64,000 bases of DNA from Pseudotabrizicola sp. (GCF_030684215.1 NZ_JAUXOV010000040.1:1-64000), one strand, 5' to 3'. Shown: positions 25,746-34,964, numbered from the stretch's first letter. Program-made: numbers and translations. Notes: a model not told the origin generated them from the letters alone.

Positions 25746-27083
25746 TCAGACCGTATCGAGATACAGTTCCACCCGCTCTTCCGGTGTCAGTTCCGCGATG
25801 TAGTGCATTTCCTGACGCTTGGTCAGAACGAAGTTGCGGATCAGCTCTTTGGGCAGGAAGCGCGACAGCATATCGCTGTTCTCAAAGGCATCAATCGCCG
25901 CCTCCCATGTTGCAGGGATCTGCGGCAGGTCCATGGCATAGGCGTTGCCAGAGACCGGAGAGGCCGGTTCCAGCTCATCCTCCATCCCCATGAGTGCGGC
26001 CCCAAGGATGGTTGCCAGCATGAGGTAAGGGTTCACGTCGCCGCCCGCGACCCGGTGCTCGATCCGCCGTGCCGCAGGGCTACCCGCCGGAATGCGAACC
26101 GCCGCGGTGCGGTTTTCATAGCCCCAGCAGATCGCTGTCGGGGCGTGTTTATCAGGCACCAGTCGTTCATAGCTGTTTTCATGCGGGGCAAAGACCAGCG
26201 TAGAATCGCTCATCGCCGCCAGACAGCCCGCGACTGCATGTTTCAACGCAGCTGTGCCTTTTGGTCCGCCGCTGTCAAAAATGTTGTCGCCCGCTTCGTC
26301 CAGAACGGAAAAATGGGTGTGCAGGCCCGATCCCGAGTATTCGGCATAGGGTTTGGCCATAAAGCTGGCGGCAAAGCCATGGCGACGTGCCAGACCCTTG
26401 ACCAGCATCTTGAACAACCACGCATCATCGGCGGCGCGCAGGGCGTCATCGCAATGCATCAGGTTCACCTCGAACTGGCCAAGCCCGGTTTCCGATGTCG
26501 AGGTATCGGCGGGAATGTCCATCGCCTCACAGGCGTCGTACAGGTCGGTAAAGAAGGTGTCGAAGGCGTCAAGTGCCCGGATCGACAAGGTTTCCGCCGC
26601 CTTTCGGCGTTTGCCGGATCGGGGCGAAGACGGCACTTGCAGGGTTTTGCCCGAATCGTCGATCAGGAAAAACTCCAACTCCATCGCCACAACAGGCGTG
26701 AGGCCACGCTTCTTGTACTGCTTGACGACTGCATTCAGTGCGTGGCGCGGGTCGCCTTCATAGGGTTGGCCGTTTTCACGGAACATCCAGATCGGCAGCA
26801 GGGCAGTCGGCGCCTCCAGCCAAGGCATCGGCATGAAACCGCGCTCTGTGGGCTTGAGCACGCCATCCTGATCGCCCTGTTCAAAGACCATCGGGCTGTC
26901 GTCAATATCTTCGCCCCAGATGTCGAGGCTTAGCACAGAGAACGGAAAACGGGTGCCGTCCTTGACCGCCTTGTCAGCATAGCGAGACGGAATGCGCTTG
27001 CCACGGGCCTGACCGTTCAAGTCGGCGGCTGCCACTCGGATCGTGCGCACTTGCGGGTGTTTACGCAGGTAGTCCTTCATCAT
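25746..27083 (-). CDS. Glutamine-synthetase-family gamma-glutamyl-amine ligase, copy 2
   Basis: 445 residues. The same GS fold as its neighbour but clearly diverged: VVAMELEFFLID, GLGQFEVNLMHCDD, FMAKPYAEYSGSGLHTHFS, WGYENRTAAVRIP and HRVAGGDVNPYLML. Metal- and ATP-binding regions look intact. Two such ligases in one locus suggests two amine substrates, or a heteromeric enzyme. First gene of the ligase operon; its upstream region (27084-27206) carries a TTTGATCAAA palindrome also found before the transporter operon. The start ATG could be either of the two consecutive ATGs. Confidence 0.88.
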   Translation of the reverse strand: MMKDYLRKHPQVRTIRVAAADLNGQARGKRIPSRYADKAVKDGTRFPFSVLSLDIWGEDIDDSPMVFEQGDQDGVLKPTERGFMPMPWLEAPTALLPIWMFRENGQPYEGDPRHALNAVVKQYKKRGLTPVVAMELEFFLIDDSGKTLQVPSSPRSGKRRKAAETLSIRALDAFDTFFTDLYDACEAMDIPADTSTSETGLGQFEVNLMHCDDALRAADDAWLFKMLVKGLARRHGFAASFMAKPYAEYSGSGLHTHFSVLDEAGDNIFDSGGPKGTAALKHAVAGCLAAMSDSTLVFAPHENSYERLVPDKHAPTAICWGYENRTAAVRIPAGSPAARRIEHRVAGGDVNPYLMLATILGAALMGMEDELEPASPVSGNAYAMDLPQIPATWEAAIDAFENSDMLSRFLPKELIRNFVLTKRQEMHYIAELTPEERVELYLDTV

Positions 27084-27187
27084 GTTCGTTTGGTCGGGGC
27101 GTTACCTGTGGCGCGGCCCGTGTTCCATCCTTGGTTTGTAATCTTTCCCCCCGCGGTTGGCGCGGGTCCGGACGGGTGTCCGAATAA

Positions 27188-27197
27188 TTTGATCAAA
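27188..27197. promoter_or_regulatory. TTTGATCAAA palindrome upstream of ligase copy 2
   Basis: A perfect 10-bp palindrome in an AT-rich patch (AATTTGATCAAATAT) within a GC-rich region, about 105 bases before the start codon of the second ligase gene. The core TTGATCAA recurs at 30552-30559 before the transporter operon. This is a candidate common operator; no cognate regulator has been identified. Confidence 0.5.
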
Positions 27198-27206
27198 TAT
27201 ACGCTA

Positions 27207-28034
27207 CTATCGGATCACCTGAAGACGCAAGCGAATTTTACCACCCATGTTTGACGGCAAATGCCGGTTCAGACGGGCATTGATCGCCCCCATCAGCCAG
27301 ATCAGCAGCAGGGTCAGCGCGATGAAATAGCCTGCCACAATCGGATACGAGACAAAGGGGTTGAAGGTCTTGTCGGCAAAATAGCTGGCGTAATACAGCG
27401 CGTCGCCCCGCTGTTGAAACGCTGGAAAGCCCGAGAAATAGACCAGTGTGGTGGAATGGAACAGAAAGATCGCCTCATTCGTATAGGCAGGCCAAGCCAG
27501 CCGCAGCATGGTGGGCCACTGGATCCGGCGAAATTTCGCAAACCCGGTCAGACCATAGGCCTCTGCCGCCTCAAGGTCGCCTTTGGGGATTGACCGCAAC
27601 GCGCCATAAAAGATCTCGGCGGAATAGGCGGCGGTGTTTAGGAACAACACAAATAACGCCCCCGCCCAGGCTTTTGTGGTCCACGAGGTCTGCACCGTAA
27701 TGCCGAACACGTCGATCCCGGCGCGGGGCAGCAATTGCAATGCTTCATAGGCCAGAAAGAACTGGATGAACAACGGCGAGCCACGGAACAGAAAGATGAA
27801 CCATTCTGCAGGTTTACGTGCAATCGGGTTGTGCGAGGCTTTGGCAAAGGCAATCGCATTGGCCAGAACAAAGCCGAAGATCAGCGCCACAACCCCGAAA
27901 TAGACATTCCAGATCAGCCCCGACCCGATCAGCGTGAATTGCTGGCACAGGGTAAAATCGCTGCGCGGCAGCAGGCGTTCGCCATAGCCAAGCGACCGGA
28001 AAGCATAGGCGCCAATGGTTTCCCAACAGGTCAT
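27207..28034 (-). CDS. Polar-amino-acid-type ABC transporter permease (HisM-like)
   Basis: 275 residues with about five transmembrane segments and the EAA loop motif AEAYGLTGFAKFRRIQWPTMLR that docks on the ATPase. The family is HisM/ArtM/GlnP, i.e. permeases of polar amino-acid importers. It overlaps the other permease gene by ATGA and forms a heterodimeric pore with it. Last gene of the transporter operon. The substrate is unknown but the adjacent ligases suggest an amine-containing compound. Cytoplasmic-membrane protein. Confidence 0.9.
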   Translation of the reverse strand: MTCWETIGAYAFRSLGYGERLLPRSDFTLCQQFTLIGSGLIWNVYFGVVALIFGFVLANAIAFAKASHNPIARKPAEWFIFLFRGSPLFIQFFLAYEALQLLPRAGIDVFGITVQTSWTTKAWAGALFVLFLNTAAYSAEIFYGALRSIPKGDLEAAEAYGLTGFAKFRRIQWPTMLRLAWPAYTNEAIFLFHSTTLVYFSGFPAFQQRGDALYYASYFADKTFNPFVSYPIVAGYFIALTLLLIWLMGAINARLNRHLPSNMGGKIRLRLQVIR

Positions 28035-28912
28035 ATGCCCGCCTTTCGCATTGCTTCGCCCGCCGCTGTGGCCTGTCCTTTGGACAGCCGGGCGGAAATG
28101 CGGTTCAGCACGATTTCAGAGACGCGGGTAAAGCCCAGATAGAACACCAGCAGGAACAGGAAGTAATACAGCCGCCAGTCGGGGTGCGGATAATCAAAGG
28201 CCTGGGTCTTGGCCCCGCCCAATTCGCGCGCCCAATATACGATATCCTGCACGCCCAGCAGGAACAGCAGGGGGGTGGCCTTGATTAGAATAAGCCACAG
28301 GTTTGACAGGCCGGGCAGAGCGTAAACCCACATCTGCGGCACCAGAACGCGGCGAAACACCTGAGCGTGGCTCAGCCCATAGGCTTCGGCAGTTTCAAGC
28401 TGCGCGCGCGGCACCGCCTGCATCGCGCCATAAAGCACGTTGGCGGCAAATGCCCCGAACACCAGCGCGAAGGTCAGCACCGCCAGCATAAAGCCGTAAA
28501 ACTGATGGATCCATTGCGCCGAATTGCCAAGCGGCACCTTGGCCTGCGGACAGACCCGGAATTCAAGCCCGTTGCGCACAGGCTCGGTCCACTCGGGGCA
28601 GCGGATCAGATGCATGATGTATTCAATGCCCTGATCCAGCGCGATTACGAAGAACAGGAAGAACACGATATCGGGCACACCGCGCACCATGCCAGTATAG
28701 CCCTTGCCGATGAGCCGTAGTGCGAAAAACGGACTGCGCGCGGCCATTGCGCCGAAAAACCCGAACAACATGGCTATCGGGGCCGTGACTGCCAGCAGCA
28801 GCAGCACCGTGCCGAACGCCCAATACATGTTCATGTGCTTGCCTGACGTCAGGTAGCACGCAAACCATTGAAAGCCTTCCAGCGATTTGGGATCAGCGCA
28901 AAATTCAAACAT
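28031..28912 (-). CDS. Polar-amino-acid-type ABC transporter permease (HisQ-like)
   Basis: 293 residues from the ATG at 28912 (a GTG at 28930 would add six). It has five to six membrane segments (around 28-50, 60-80, 140-165, 210-225 and 250-270) and an EAA loop AEAYGLSHAQVFRRVLVPQMW. Between the early membrane segments is an unusual periplasmic stretch with two cysteines (LIRCPEW and FRVCPQAK), perhaps a disulfide. It pairs with the downstream permease and lies 43 bases after the binding-protein gene, with a strong stem-loop in the gap. Confidence 0.87.
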   Translation of the reverse strand: MFEFCADPKSLEGFQWFACYLTSGKHMNMYWAFGTVLLLLAVTAPIAMLFGFFGAMAARSPFFALRLIGKGYTGMVRGVPDIVFFLFFVIALDQGIEYIMHLIRCPEWTEPVRNGLEFRVCPQAKVPLGNSAQWIHQFYGFMLAVLTFALVFGAFAANVLYGAMQAVPRAQLETAEAYGLSHAQVFRRVLVPQMWVYALPGLSNLWLILIKATPLLFLLGVQDIVYWARELGGAKTQAFDYPHPDWRLYYFLFLLVFYLGFTRVSEIVLNRISARLSKGQATAAGEAMRKAGI

Positions 28913-28920
28913 GGGGATGT

Positions 28921-28947
28921 GCCCCCGCACAGTTTAAGCACGGGGGC
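28921..28947 (-). other. Intercistronic stem-loop between binding-protein and permease genes
   Basis: GCCCCCG at 28921-28927 pairs with CGGGGGC at 28940-28946 on either strand. It follows the binding-protein stop by about eight bases. A stem-loop at this place is common in transport operons and lets the binding protein be made in larger amount than the permeases. No U-run follows, so processing or partial termination is more likely than full termination. Confidence 0.6.
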
Positions 28948-28954
28948 CATTTCA

Positions 28955-29680
28955 TCAGAATACGTCCGCGTCTTCGCCGAACCACTTGATGATCAACGGG
29001 TTAAGCGTACCGTCTTCTTTCATCGAGGTAATGGCGGCGTCGAACTTTTCGCGCAGCTCGGTATCAGACTGGCGCAGGCCCATGCCGACACCACCGCCAA
29101 GCGTCACATCATCCGAGACGATGACCAGCTGTCCGTTCGATTCGTTGACGATCGGAACAAGATAATCCTTGTCGGCAAATACCGCATCGGCCTCACCGTT
29201 GCGCACAGCCGCAACGGTTTCATCCGGCGTTGCAAACTCCAGCAGCGTCGCGTCCGACGAGGCGATATAGCCCGATTGGATCGTGTTGACCTGCGCCGCG
29301 ATCACGCCACCCTCGATATCGGCATCTGCCGACAGGGCCACATAGGCCGAGGGCGCCGGGGGGGTGTAGTTCTGGGTGAACGAGATCACCTTGGACCGTT
29401 CTTCGTTGATGTTCATGCCGGCGATGATGGTGTCATAGTTGCCGGACTGAAGGTTCGGGATGATCGAATCCCAATCAGTTGTGACCCATTCACAGGTCAG
29501 CTCGGCGCGCTTGCACAGCTCATCGCCCAGCTCGCGTTCAAACCCGTCTACCTGACCATTGTCATTGATGAAGTTATAGGGTGGGTAAGCGCCCTCGGTG
29601 CCCATGCGGACGGTCTGTTGCGCCAATGCGCCCCCAGCCATCAGTGCCATCAGCGCAGTTGCGCTCATCAGCTTTTTCAT
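28955..29680 (-). CDS. Polar-amino-acid-type ABC transporter periplasmic binding protein
   Basis: 241 residues. Signal peptide MKKLMSATALMALMAGGALAQ (cleavage at about residue 20), then the family-3 solute-binding fold: VRMGTEGAYPPYNFINDNGQ, GFERELGDELCKRAELTCEWV, DWDSIIPNLQSGNYDTIIAGM. It binds the transported compound in the periplasm. Two cysteines in ELCKRAELTCEW could form a disulfide. It follows the ATPase gene by 44 bases, which include a TATACT that may serve as an extra -10 element. Confidence 0.9.
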   Translation of the reverse strand: MKKLMSATALMALMAGGALAQQTVRMGTEGAYPPYNFINDNGQVDGFERELGDELCKRAELTCEWVTTDWDSIIPNLQSGNYDTIIAGMNINEERSKVISFTQNYTPPAPSAYVALSADADIEGGVIAAQVNTIQSGYIASSDATLLEFATPDETVAAVRNGEADAVFADKDYLVPIVNESNGQLVIVSDDVTLGGGVGMGLRQSDTELREKFDAAITSMKEDGTLNPLIIKWFGEDADVF

Positions 29681-29724
29681 AAGTGTCTCCCATTGGTAAG
29701 CTGTTGTTATGGTTTAGTATAAAC

Positions 29725-30528
29725 TCAGGACGTGGCAGAAAGAAAGCCCCGCAATCGGTCGGTCTGCGGGTTCCCGAACAGCGTCGATGGCGGCCCCTGT
29801 TCCTCGATCCGGCCTTGGTGCAGGAAAATGACATGATCCGAGCAGTCGGCTGCCAGCTTCATGTCATGTGTTACCAGAATCATCGTGCGCCCTTCCTCGG
29901 CAAGCGATTTGATCACGCGGATCACCTCTTGCTCCAGCTCGGGGTCAAGTGCGCTGGTGGGTTCATCAAACAGCAGCGCACGCGGTTCCATGCACAGCGC
30001 CCGCGCGATTGCTGCGCGCTGTTGCTGGCCGCCCGACAGCATGGCGGGCCAAGCATCGGCCTTGTCGGCGATACCGACCTTGGCCAGATATTCGCGCGCC
30101 TTTGCCTCGACCTCTGCCGGATCGCGCTTCAGCACCGTCACCGGGGCCTCCATCACGTTTTGCAGAATTGTCATATGGGACCACAGGTTGAACTGCTGAA
30201 ACACCATCGACAGATTGGTGCGAATGCGGGTTACCTGCGCCCGGTCGGCGGGGTGGCGGGCCAACCCCTGGCCTTTCCAGCGCACGGCCTCACCCTCAAA
30301 CAGGATTTCGCCTTGCTGGCTGTCTTCGAGCAGGTTGCAGCAGCGCAGCAGGGTGGATTTTCCCGATCCCGATGACCCGATAAGGCTGATCACGTGACCC
30401 CGCGGTGCGGTCAGATCCACCCCTTTGAGAACCTCAAGCGACCCATAGGCTTTGTGCAGGCCATGGATTTCGATCACCGGGGTATCGGTGGCGGATTGGC
30501 TGGGATTGGTCTGGGGGGCAGCGATCAC
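29725..30528 (-). CDS. Polar-amino-acid-type ABC transporter ATP-binding protein
   Basis: 267 residues. Walker A GSSGSGKSTLLRCCNLLE, signature LSGGQQQRAAIARALC, Walker B ALLFDEPTSALDPE and H-loop ILVTHDM are all intact. It belongs to the HisP/GlnQ type that energises uptake of polar amino acids. First gene of the four-gene transporter operon. The N-terminal 16 residues (MIAAPQTNPSQSATDT) are a non-conserved extension, so the true start could be further in. A TTGATA/TTGATCAA pair lies upstream. Confidence 0.93.
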   Translation of the reverse strand: MIAAPQTNPSQSATDTPVIEIHGLHKAYGSLEVLKGVDLTAPRGHVISLIGSSGSGKSTLLRCCNLLEDSQQGEILFEGEAVRWKGQGLARHPADRAQVTRIRTNLSMVFQQFNLWSHMTILQNVMEAPVTVLKRDPAEVEAKAREYLAKVGIADKADAWPAMLSGGQQQRAAIARALCMEPRALLFDEPTSALDPELEQEVIRVIKSLAEEGRTMILVTHDMKLAADCSDHVIFLHQGRIEEQGPPSTLFGNPQTDRLRGFLSATS

Positions 30529-30542
30529 TTTGCCTCGCGGGG

Positions 30543-30559
30543 TTGATACAGTTGATCAA
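30543..30559. promoter_or_regulatory. TTGATA...TTGATCAA site upstream of the transporter operon
   Basis: TTGATA at 30543-30548 and the palindrome TTGATCAA at 30552-30559 lie 15-31 bases upstream of the ATPase start codon at 30528. On the minus strand the shared core with the ligase site is TATTTGATCAA. The close spacing to the start suggests repression if a protein binds. The regulator is unknown. Confidence 0.45.
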
Positions 30560-30629
30560 ATAGGGCGCAAGATTCGCGCCATTGCAACGCTCTTTGTGAC
30601 AAACACAGCGGCAGTTGCTGCAGGATTGG

Positions 30630-31400
30630 TCACAATGTGCCACCAAATTGGGCAGGTGCGGGTGGGATTGGCAAGGCAAGATAAGCGCTGGCGGGAATCC
30701 GGGTTAACCCGCGCAAGCACAGCGTGTGGCGCTGCGATGCGCCAAGATCGTCGATGGCTTGTGACACCGCCGCAAACACCGCATCGGCCTGTCCGGCCAG
30801 CGCCGTAATCAGCGGCAAGCCCGGAGTGGCGCGCGTTTGCGCAAAGACGCGCAGACCGCTGGCAAACGCCTCATGCCGCGTCAGCAATTCCCATGTCACA
30901 GCGTCGATGGCGGCAAAATCGGCACGCCCCTCGGCAACGGCAAGGGCGCTTGCGCGGTGGCCACCCGTTGCGATCACCGGGCCGATAGCAAGGCCAAGGT
31001 CATGGAAGTGCTGATAGACCGCCGCCCACCCTGATTGAGACAGGGGCTCGTTGATCGCCAGTTGTGTTGCGCTGAACGCAGATTCTGTCGTGCGCGGATC
31101 ATCCAGCCGCGCGATCAGGACCGATCTGTAATACCCCGGTGCGCAGCCCGCGACCCCGTAATCGGGCGTGCCAACCAGTGTCACGGTGTCGTGCAGCCGT
31201 GCCCGGAATGGCAATCCGCATGTCTGTGACAGCAACAGGTCCGGCGCAGCCCAAGCAGGCCAATAGGCTTGGGCCCCTCTGGTCAAAGCCTCTGGCGCGG
31301 TCAGCCCGCGCTTGCGCAGACCGTCCCGGATCAGCGACCACAGCGCGTCATTCGCCGCCGCAATCTCGGTGCGGTCATACATTCCCAGTGATGCGATCAT
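30630..31400 (-). CDS. PhnD-like phosphate/phosphonate-type binding-domain protein without signal peptide
   Basis: 256 residues resembling PhnD-like type 2 periplasmic-binding folds: MIASLGMYDRTEIAAANDALW, LLLSQTCGLPFR, TLVGTPDYGVAGCAPGYYRSVLI, AINEPLSQSGW. No signal peptide or lipobox is visible, so it may be cytoplasmic. No phn genes are nearby. It overlaps the TerB-like gene by ATGA, upstream in the same orientation. The fold is supported; ligand and role are unknown. Confidence 0.65.
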   Translation of the reverse strand: MIASLGMYDRTEIAAANDALWSLIRDGLRKRGLTAPEALTRGAQAYWPAWAAPDLLLSQTCGLPFRARLHDTVTLVGTPDYGVAGCAPGYYRSVLIARLDDPRTTESAFSATQLAINEPLSQSGWAAVYQHFHDLGLAIGPVIATGGHRASALAVAEGRADFAAIDAVTWELLTRHEAFASGLRVFAQTRATPGLPLITALAGQADAVFAAVSQAIDDLGASQRHTLCLRGLTRIPASAYLALPIPPAPAQFGGTL

Positions 31401-31834
31401 TCTTTCGCGGCCCGCTGCCGGGCAAGGGCGGACTCAACATCCGTCAGGCCCAGCAAATTGGCAACCAGCCGCAGCAAGCGGTCTTCCTCGGCATCGCGCG
31501 CGCCATCTGACAGCGCGACCGACCACAACGCCTGTAGCAATCCGGCGCGGTCTTCCTGTGCTGTGGCCGCTTTGATTGCGCGGGTAAAGCGCACGGTGTC
31601 TGGCGCTTCGGCCTCTAGCACCTCGGCTTCGGTGCGCATGCCAGCGGCGGCAAAGGGTGACAAATGGTGCAGGCGTGCCAACACCCGATCGATATGCGCG
31701 ATCTCTGCATCGGCATAAATACCGTCAGACCGCGCCACACGCACCATCAGGGCGGCAAGGGCAAGACGCGCATCCGGTTCAGCCAGACGCGCGGGGGCAG
31801 GGGCCAGAAGGCCAGAGAGGAGGCGTTCAAACAT
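31397..31834 (-). CDS. TerB-like tellurite-resistance-domain protein
   Basis: 145 residues, all helical, with the TerB pattern (LALAALMVRVARSDGIYADAEIAHIDRVLARL; LLQALWSVALSDGARDAEEDRLLRLVANLLGL) that forms two acidic EF-like metal-binding turns. TerB domains are often membrane-associated regulators, and this genomic context gives no tellurite genes. ATG at 31834 is preferred because longer frames overlap the lipoprotein gene antiparallel to its reading frame. Coupled to the PhnD-like gene by ATGA. Confidence 0.75.
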   Translation of the reverse strand: MFERLLSGLLAPAPARLAEPDARLALAALMVRVARSDGIYADAEIAHIDRVLARLHHLSPFAAAGMRTEAEVLEAEAPDTVRFTRAIKAATAQEDRAGLLQALWSVALSDGARDAEEDRLLRLVANLLGLTDVESALARQRAAKE

Positions 31835-31874
31835 GGCCAAAACATAGAGGCCGATCTGGCCGAGGGCAAGACGA

Positions 31875-32474
31875 TCAGCTTGCGCAATACTTTTGTGATT
31901 TGGTCCAGCCAGCGATGTCAGATCGCTTTGTCGCAGACCGGAATGGGCCCCAGTCGCGCCCGATACCACGGTTGCCGCCACCGGCCACCACGCCATCACG
32001 GCCAACCTGTTTCGACATGATCTTGATGGCGCAAGCCAAATTCGCCTCGCCGTTTTTGAGTGCGGAAACGCTGGTTGCTTCGCAACGATAGGCGCGCGCG
32101 GTGGATGGCGAGATCTGCATCAGGCCAATGTAGCGCCCGCCGCCACCGGATGCTTGCGGGTTCCACGTGCTTTCATGCTTGGCTGTAGCCGACAGCAACC
32201 CGGCCCAGAACGCGCGGCGCTCGGTCAGGCTGGCGTCATCATAACCGGGGCACCAGCCCTCGATATCGGCAGGCACGCGCGCCGCCAGCACCGCATCATT
32301 CGCGGCGATCATGTTCATTGATGTTTGCGTCCAGTTTGCAGCCTCTGGCCGATGATCCCAGCGCATCGCGGGTGGTTCGCCTGTGTCCTTTCCGGTGGCA
32401 CTGGCTACACAGCCAGCAAGTGCGAAGGCCGAAACGGCAACAAGCGAAAGTGGGAAACGCATCAGGTCGTCCAT
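31875..32474 (-). CDS. Lytic-transglycosylase-like lipoprotein
   Basis: 199 residues. A lipobox LAGC (Cys 22) follows a hydrophobic signal, so the mature protein should be lipid-anchored. The soluble part has the SLT-type signature with catalytic glutamate in AKHESTWNP and the GLMQISPSTARAYRC segment, which fits the lysozyme-like superfamily. The family cleaves peptidoglycan glycan strands. Extra cysteines (EGWCPGY, YRCEA, LACAIK, KYCAS) may form disulfides. The start could be ATG 32474 or the methionine at residue 5. Confidence 0.8.
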   Translation of the reverse strand: MDDLMRFPLSLVAVSAFALAGCVASATGKDTGEPPAMRWDHRPEAANWTQTSMNMIAANDAVLAARVPADIEGWCPGYDDASLTERRAFWAGLLSATAKHESTWNPQASGGGGRYIGLMQISPSTARAYRCEATSVSALKNGEANLACAIKIMSKQVGRDGVVAGGGNRGIGRDWGPFRSATKRSDIAGWTKSQKYCAS

Positions 32475-32651
32475 GGGCAGCGCCGCACCTTTGTGCGCGG
32501 CTCTGTGGCGTTAGGCTGGTTGACCCGAGTCGGGCAACCCCACCACGGGTACATCGGCATCAATCCGCCAGTGCCACCCCTTGCCCCACGGCGTTTCGCC
32601 GCCTAAAGACAGAGGAAACGCCCGTTATCAGGGCCGACGAAGGAGTGCGCC

Positions 32652-34178
32652 ATGCTGGACCTGACCTATACCGCGCCAACCCCCAAGGTGATCGCCGGGG
32701 CAAAGCACGACTGGGAACTTGTCATCGGAATGGAAATTCACGCGCAGGTGTCGTCCAACGCCAAGCTGTTTTCCGGTGCGTCGACCCAATTCGGGGCCGA
32801 GCCTAATTCCAATGTGGCCTTTGTCGATGCCGCCATGCCGGGCATGTTGCCTGTGATCAACGAGTTTTGTGTCGAACAAGCCGTCCGCACCGGCCTTGGC
32901 CTCAAGGCGCAGATCAACCTGTTCTCGGCCTTTGACCGCAAGAATTACTTCTACCCTGATCTGCCGCAGGGCTATCAGATTTCCCAGCTTTACCACCCTA
33001 TCGTGGGTGAAGGTGAAGTGCTGGTTGAACTTCCCCCCGGCCCTGATGGCACAAGAACGGCCCGTATGGTGCGGATCGAGCGGATTCACCTTGAGCAAGA
33101 CGCGGGCAAGTCGATCCATGATATGGACCCGGCGATGTCTTTCGTGGACCTGAACCGCACAGGCGTGGCGCTGATGGAGATTGTCAGCCGACCCGACATT
33201 CGCGGGCCTGAAGAGGCCGCCGCCTATGTCGTCAAGCTGCGCCAGATCCTGCGCTATCTGGGCACCTGCGATGGCAATATGCAAAACGGTAATCTGCGTG
33301 CCGACGTGAACGTGTCGGTCTGCCGTCCCGGCCAGTATGAGAAATATCAGGCCACGCAGGATTTTGGCCATCTTGGCACCCGCTGCGAGATCAAGAACAT
33401 GAACTCGATGCGGTTCATCCAACTGGCCATTGATTACGAGGCCCGCCGCCAGATCGCAATTCTGGAAGATGGCGGCAAGGTGGATCAGGAAACCCGGCTG
33501 TATGATCCCGACAAGAATGAGACCCGGTCGATGCGGTCGAAGGAAGAAGCGTTCGATTACCGCTACTTCCCGTGCCCCGACCTTATGCCACTGGAGATAG
33601 AGCAGGCTTGGGTCGATGACATTGCGGCCAGCATGCCCGAACTGCCCGATGCCAAGAAGGCGCGCTTCATGGCCGATTTCGGGCTGACCGATTATGACGC
33701 CAACGTGCTGACTGCCGATCTGGAATCAGCAGGGTTCTTCGAATCCGTTGCACAGGGCCGTGATGGCAAGATCGCCGCGAACTGGGTGATCAATGAACTT
33801 TTTGGCCGTCTGAACAAAGAGGGTCGCGCGATTGCCGACAGCCCGCTTACTGCTGCGCAACTGGGCGGGATGCTGGATCTGTTGGCCAAGGGCGAGATCA
33901 CTGGCAAAATGGCCAAAGACCTGTTCGAAATCCTCTGGACCGAGGGCGGTGATCCGGCAGAGCAAGCCGCCAAGCACGGCATGAAAGCGGTGACAGACAC
34001 CGGCGAGATCGAGCGCGCCCTTGATGCGCTGATCGCGGCCAACCCTGATCAGGTCGAAAAGGCCAAGGTCAATGCAAAGCTGGCAGGCTGGTTCACCGGA
34101 CAGGTGCTTAAAGCCACCGGAGGCAAGGCCAATCCCGCCGTCGTGAATGCGATGGTGGCGCAGAAATTGGGTCTGTGA
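32652..34178 (+). CDS. gatB: Aspartyl/glutamyl-tRNA amidotransferase subunit B
   Basis: 508 residues. Start motif [22 protein letters not shown], central [22 protein letters not shown] and the C-terminal YqeY-like domain ([24 protein letters not shown]...[16 protein letters not shown]) are all clear. Together with GatA and GatC it converts misacylated Glu-tRNA-Gln and Asp-tRNA-Asn. The other subunit genes are not here. ATG at 32652 follows GAAGGAGTGCGCC. The upstream 32475-32651 region holds its promoter and divergence from the lipoprotein gene. The stop overlaps the next gene. Confidence 0.97.
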   Translation: MLDLTYTAPTPKVIAGAKHDWELVIGMEIHAQVSSNAKLFSGASTQFGAEPNSNVAFVDAAMPGMLPVINEFCVEQAVRTGLGLKAQINLFSAFDRKNYFYPDLPQGYQISQLYHPIVGEGEVLVELPPGPDGTRTARMVRIERIHLEQDAGKSIHDMDPAMSFVDLNRTGVALMEIVSRPDIRGPEEAAAYVVKLRQILRYLGTCDGNMQNGNLRADVNVSVCRPGQYEKYQATQDFGHLGTRCEIKNMNSMRFIQLAIDYEARRQIAILEDGGKVDQETRLYDPDKNETRSMRSKEEAFDYRYFPCPDLMPLEIEQAWVDDIAASMPELPDAKKARFMADFGLTDYDANVLTADLESAGFFESVAQGRDGKIAANWVINELFGRLNKEGRAIADSPLTAAQLGGMLDLLAKGEITGKMAKDLFEILWTEGGDPAEQAAKHGMKAVTDTGEIERALDALIAANPDQVEKAKVNAKLAGWFTGQVLKATGGKANPAVVNAMVAQKLGL

Positions 34179-34822
34179 GCCTGTTGGGCCGCTTTCGTGC
34201 GGCCCTTGGCCGCGACGATGCCTCGCTTCTGGCGCGGGCGCGCAGCGATGTTCGAATGGGTCTGGCGCTGAACCCGCCCGCCTGCCGCCCCCCGCTCAAC
34301 CGCGCCATTGCCACGCTGGAACGCTTGCCCAACAGCCCCGAGGTGGCCTTGCTGCTGGGACGCGCGTTGCGTGCCAAGGCGGCGACTGTGTCGGGCAGCG
34401 ATGCGCGCGATTTGCGGGCGCGTGCGGTGGCCAAGCTGACGGCGATGCTTGACACGACCCGCATCACGGCAATTGAGCGCGCGACACTTTATGCAGCGCT
34501 TGCGCAAGCATGGATGCCCTTGCGCGACGATGCCAAAGACCCCGAATTGTCGTATCGCCAACTGATCCGCGCACAGGAAGCCCAGGCTGAGGCATTGGTA
34601 GTGCCCTCTGCTGCGGCGCATCTTGGCATGGCTGAAATCGCGCTTGCCCTTTGCCAGAATCCGCTGTGCCCGTCGCCCCGTGCCATGGCACAAACGGTGC
34701 TCTTGCAGGTGAATGAAGCGCGCAACCGCGCCCCCGATGCGGATGAGCAGGGCAGTCTTGATGCGCTGGAATCCGCCGCCCTTCACTTGTTTCCCGGCCT
34801 TGTGTCAGACGATACCCCCTAG
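34175..34822 (+). CDS. Hypothetical protein coupled to gatB
   Basis: 215 residues beginning with a GTG that overlaps the gatB stop codon (GTGA). Helical, Ala/Arg/Leu-rich and without clear motifs; repeats such as [26 protein letters not shown] and [30 protein letters not shown] have a TPR-like periodicity, but no repeat unit is secure. No signal peptide. Translational coupling suggests a stable partnership with gatB expression, though a function cannot be assigned. Confidence 0.55.
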   Translation: MSLLGRFRAALGRDDASLLARARSDVRMGLALNPPACRPPLNRAIATLERLPNSPEVALLLGRALRAKAATVSGSDARDLRARAVAKLTAMLDTTRITAIERATLYAALAQAWMPLRDDAKDPELSYRQLIRAQEAQAEALVVPSAAAHLGMAEIALALCQNPLCPSPRAMAQTVLLQVNEARNRAPDADEQGSLDALESAALHLFPGLVSDDTP

Positions 34823-34964
34823 GGATTGGGGCCGGTTGATGCGCCGCCCACCACATAGGGCGGTTGTTGCGGTGCTGCCCGGTCGGTTCCAAAAAATGCT
34901 TTCATCACTTGGTCTTGCTGGGCGAATCCAGCTATCATGACGACGCAAAACCCGGGGAGATGTC

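Noticed and set aside
27188-27197. TTTGATCAAA as an FNR site
   Set aside because: FNR sites need TTGAT-N4-ATCAA; here the halves are fused without the 4-base gap.
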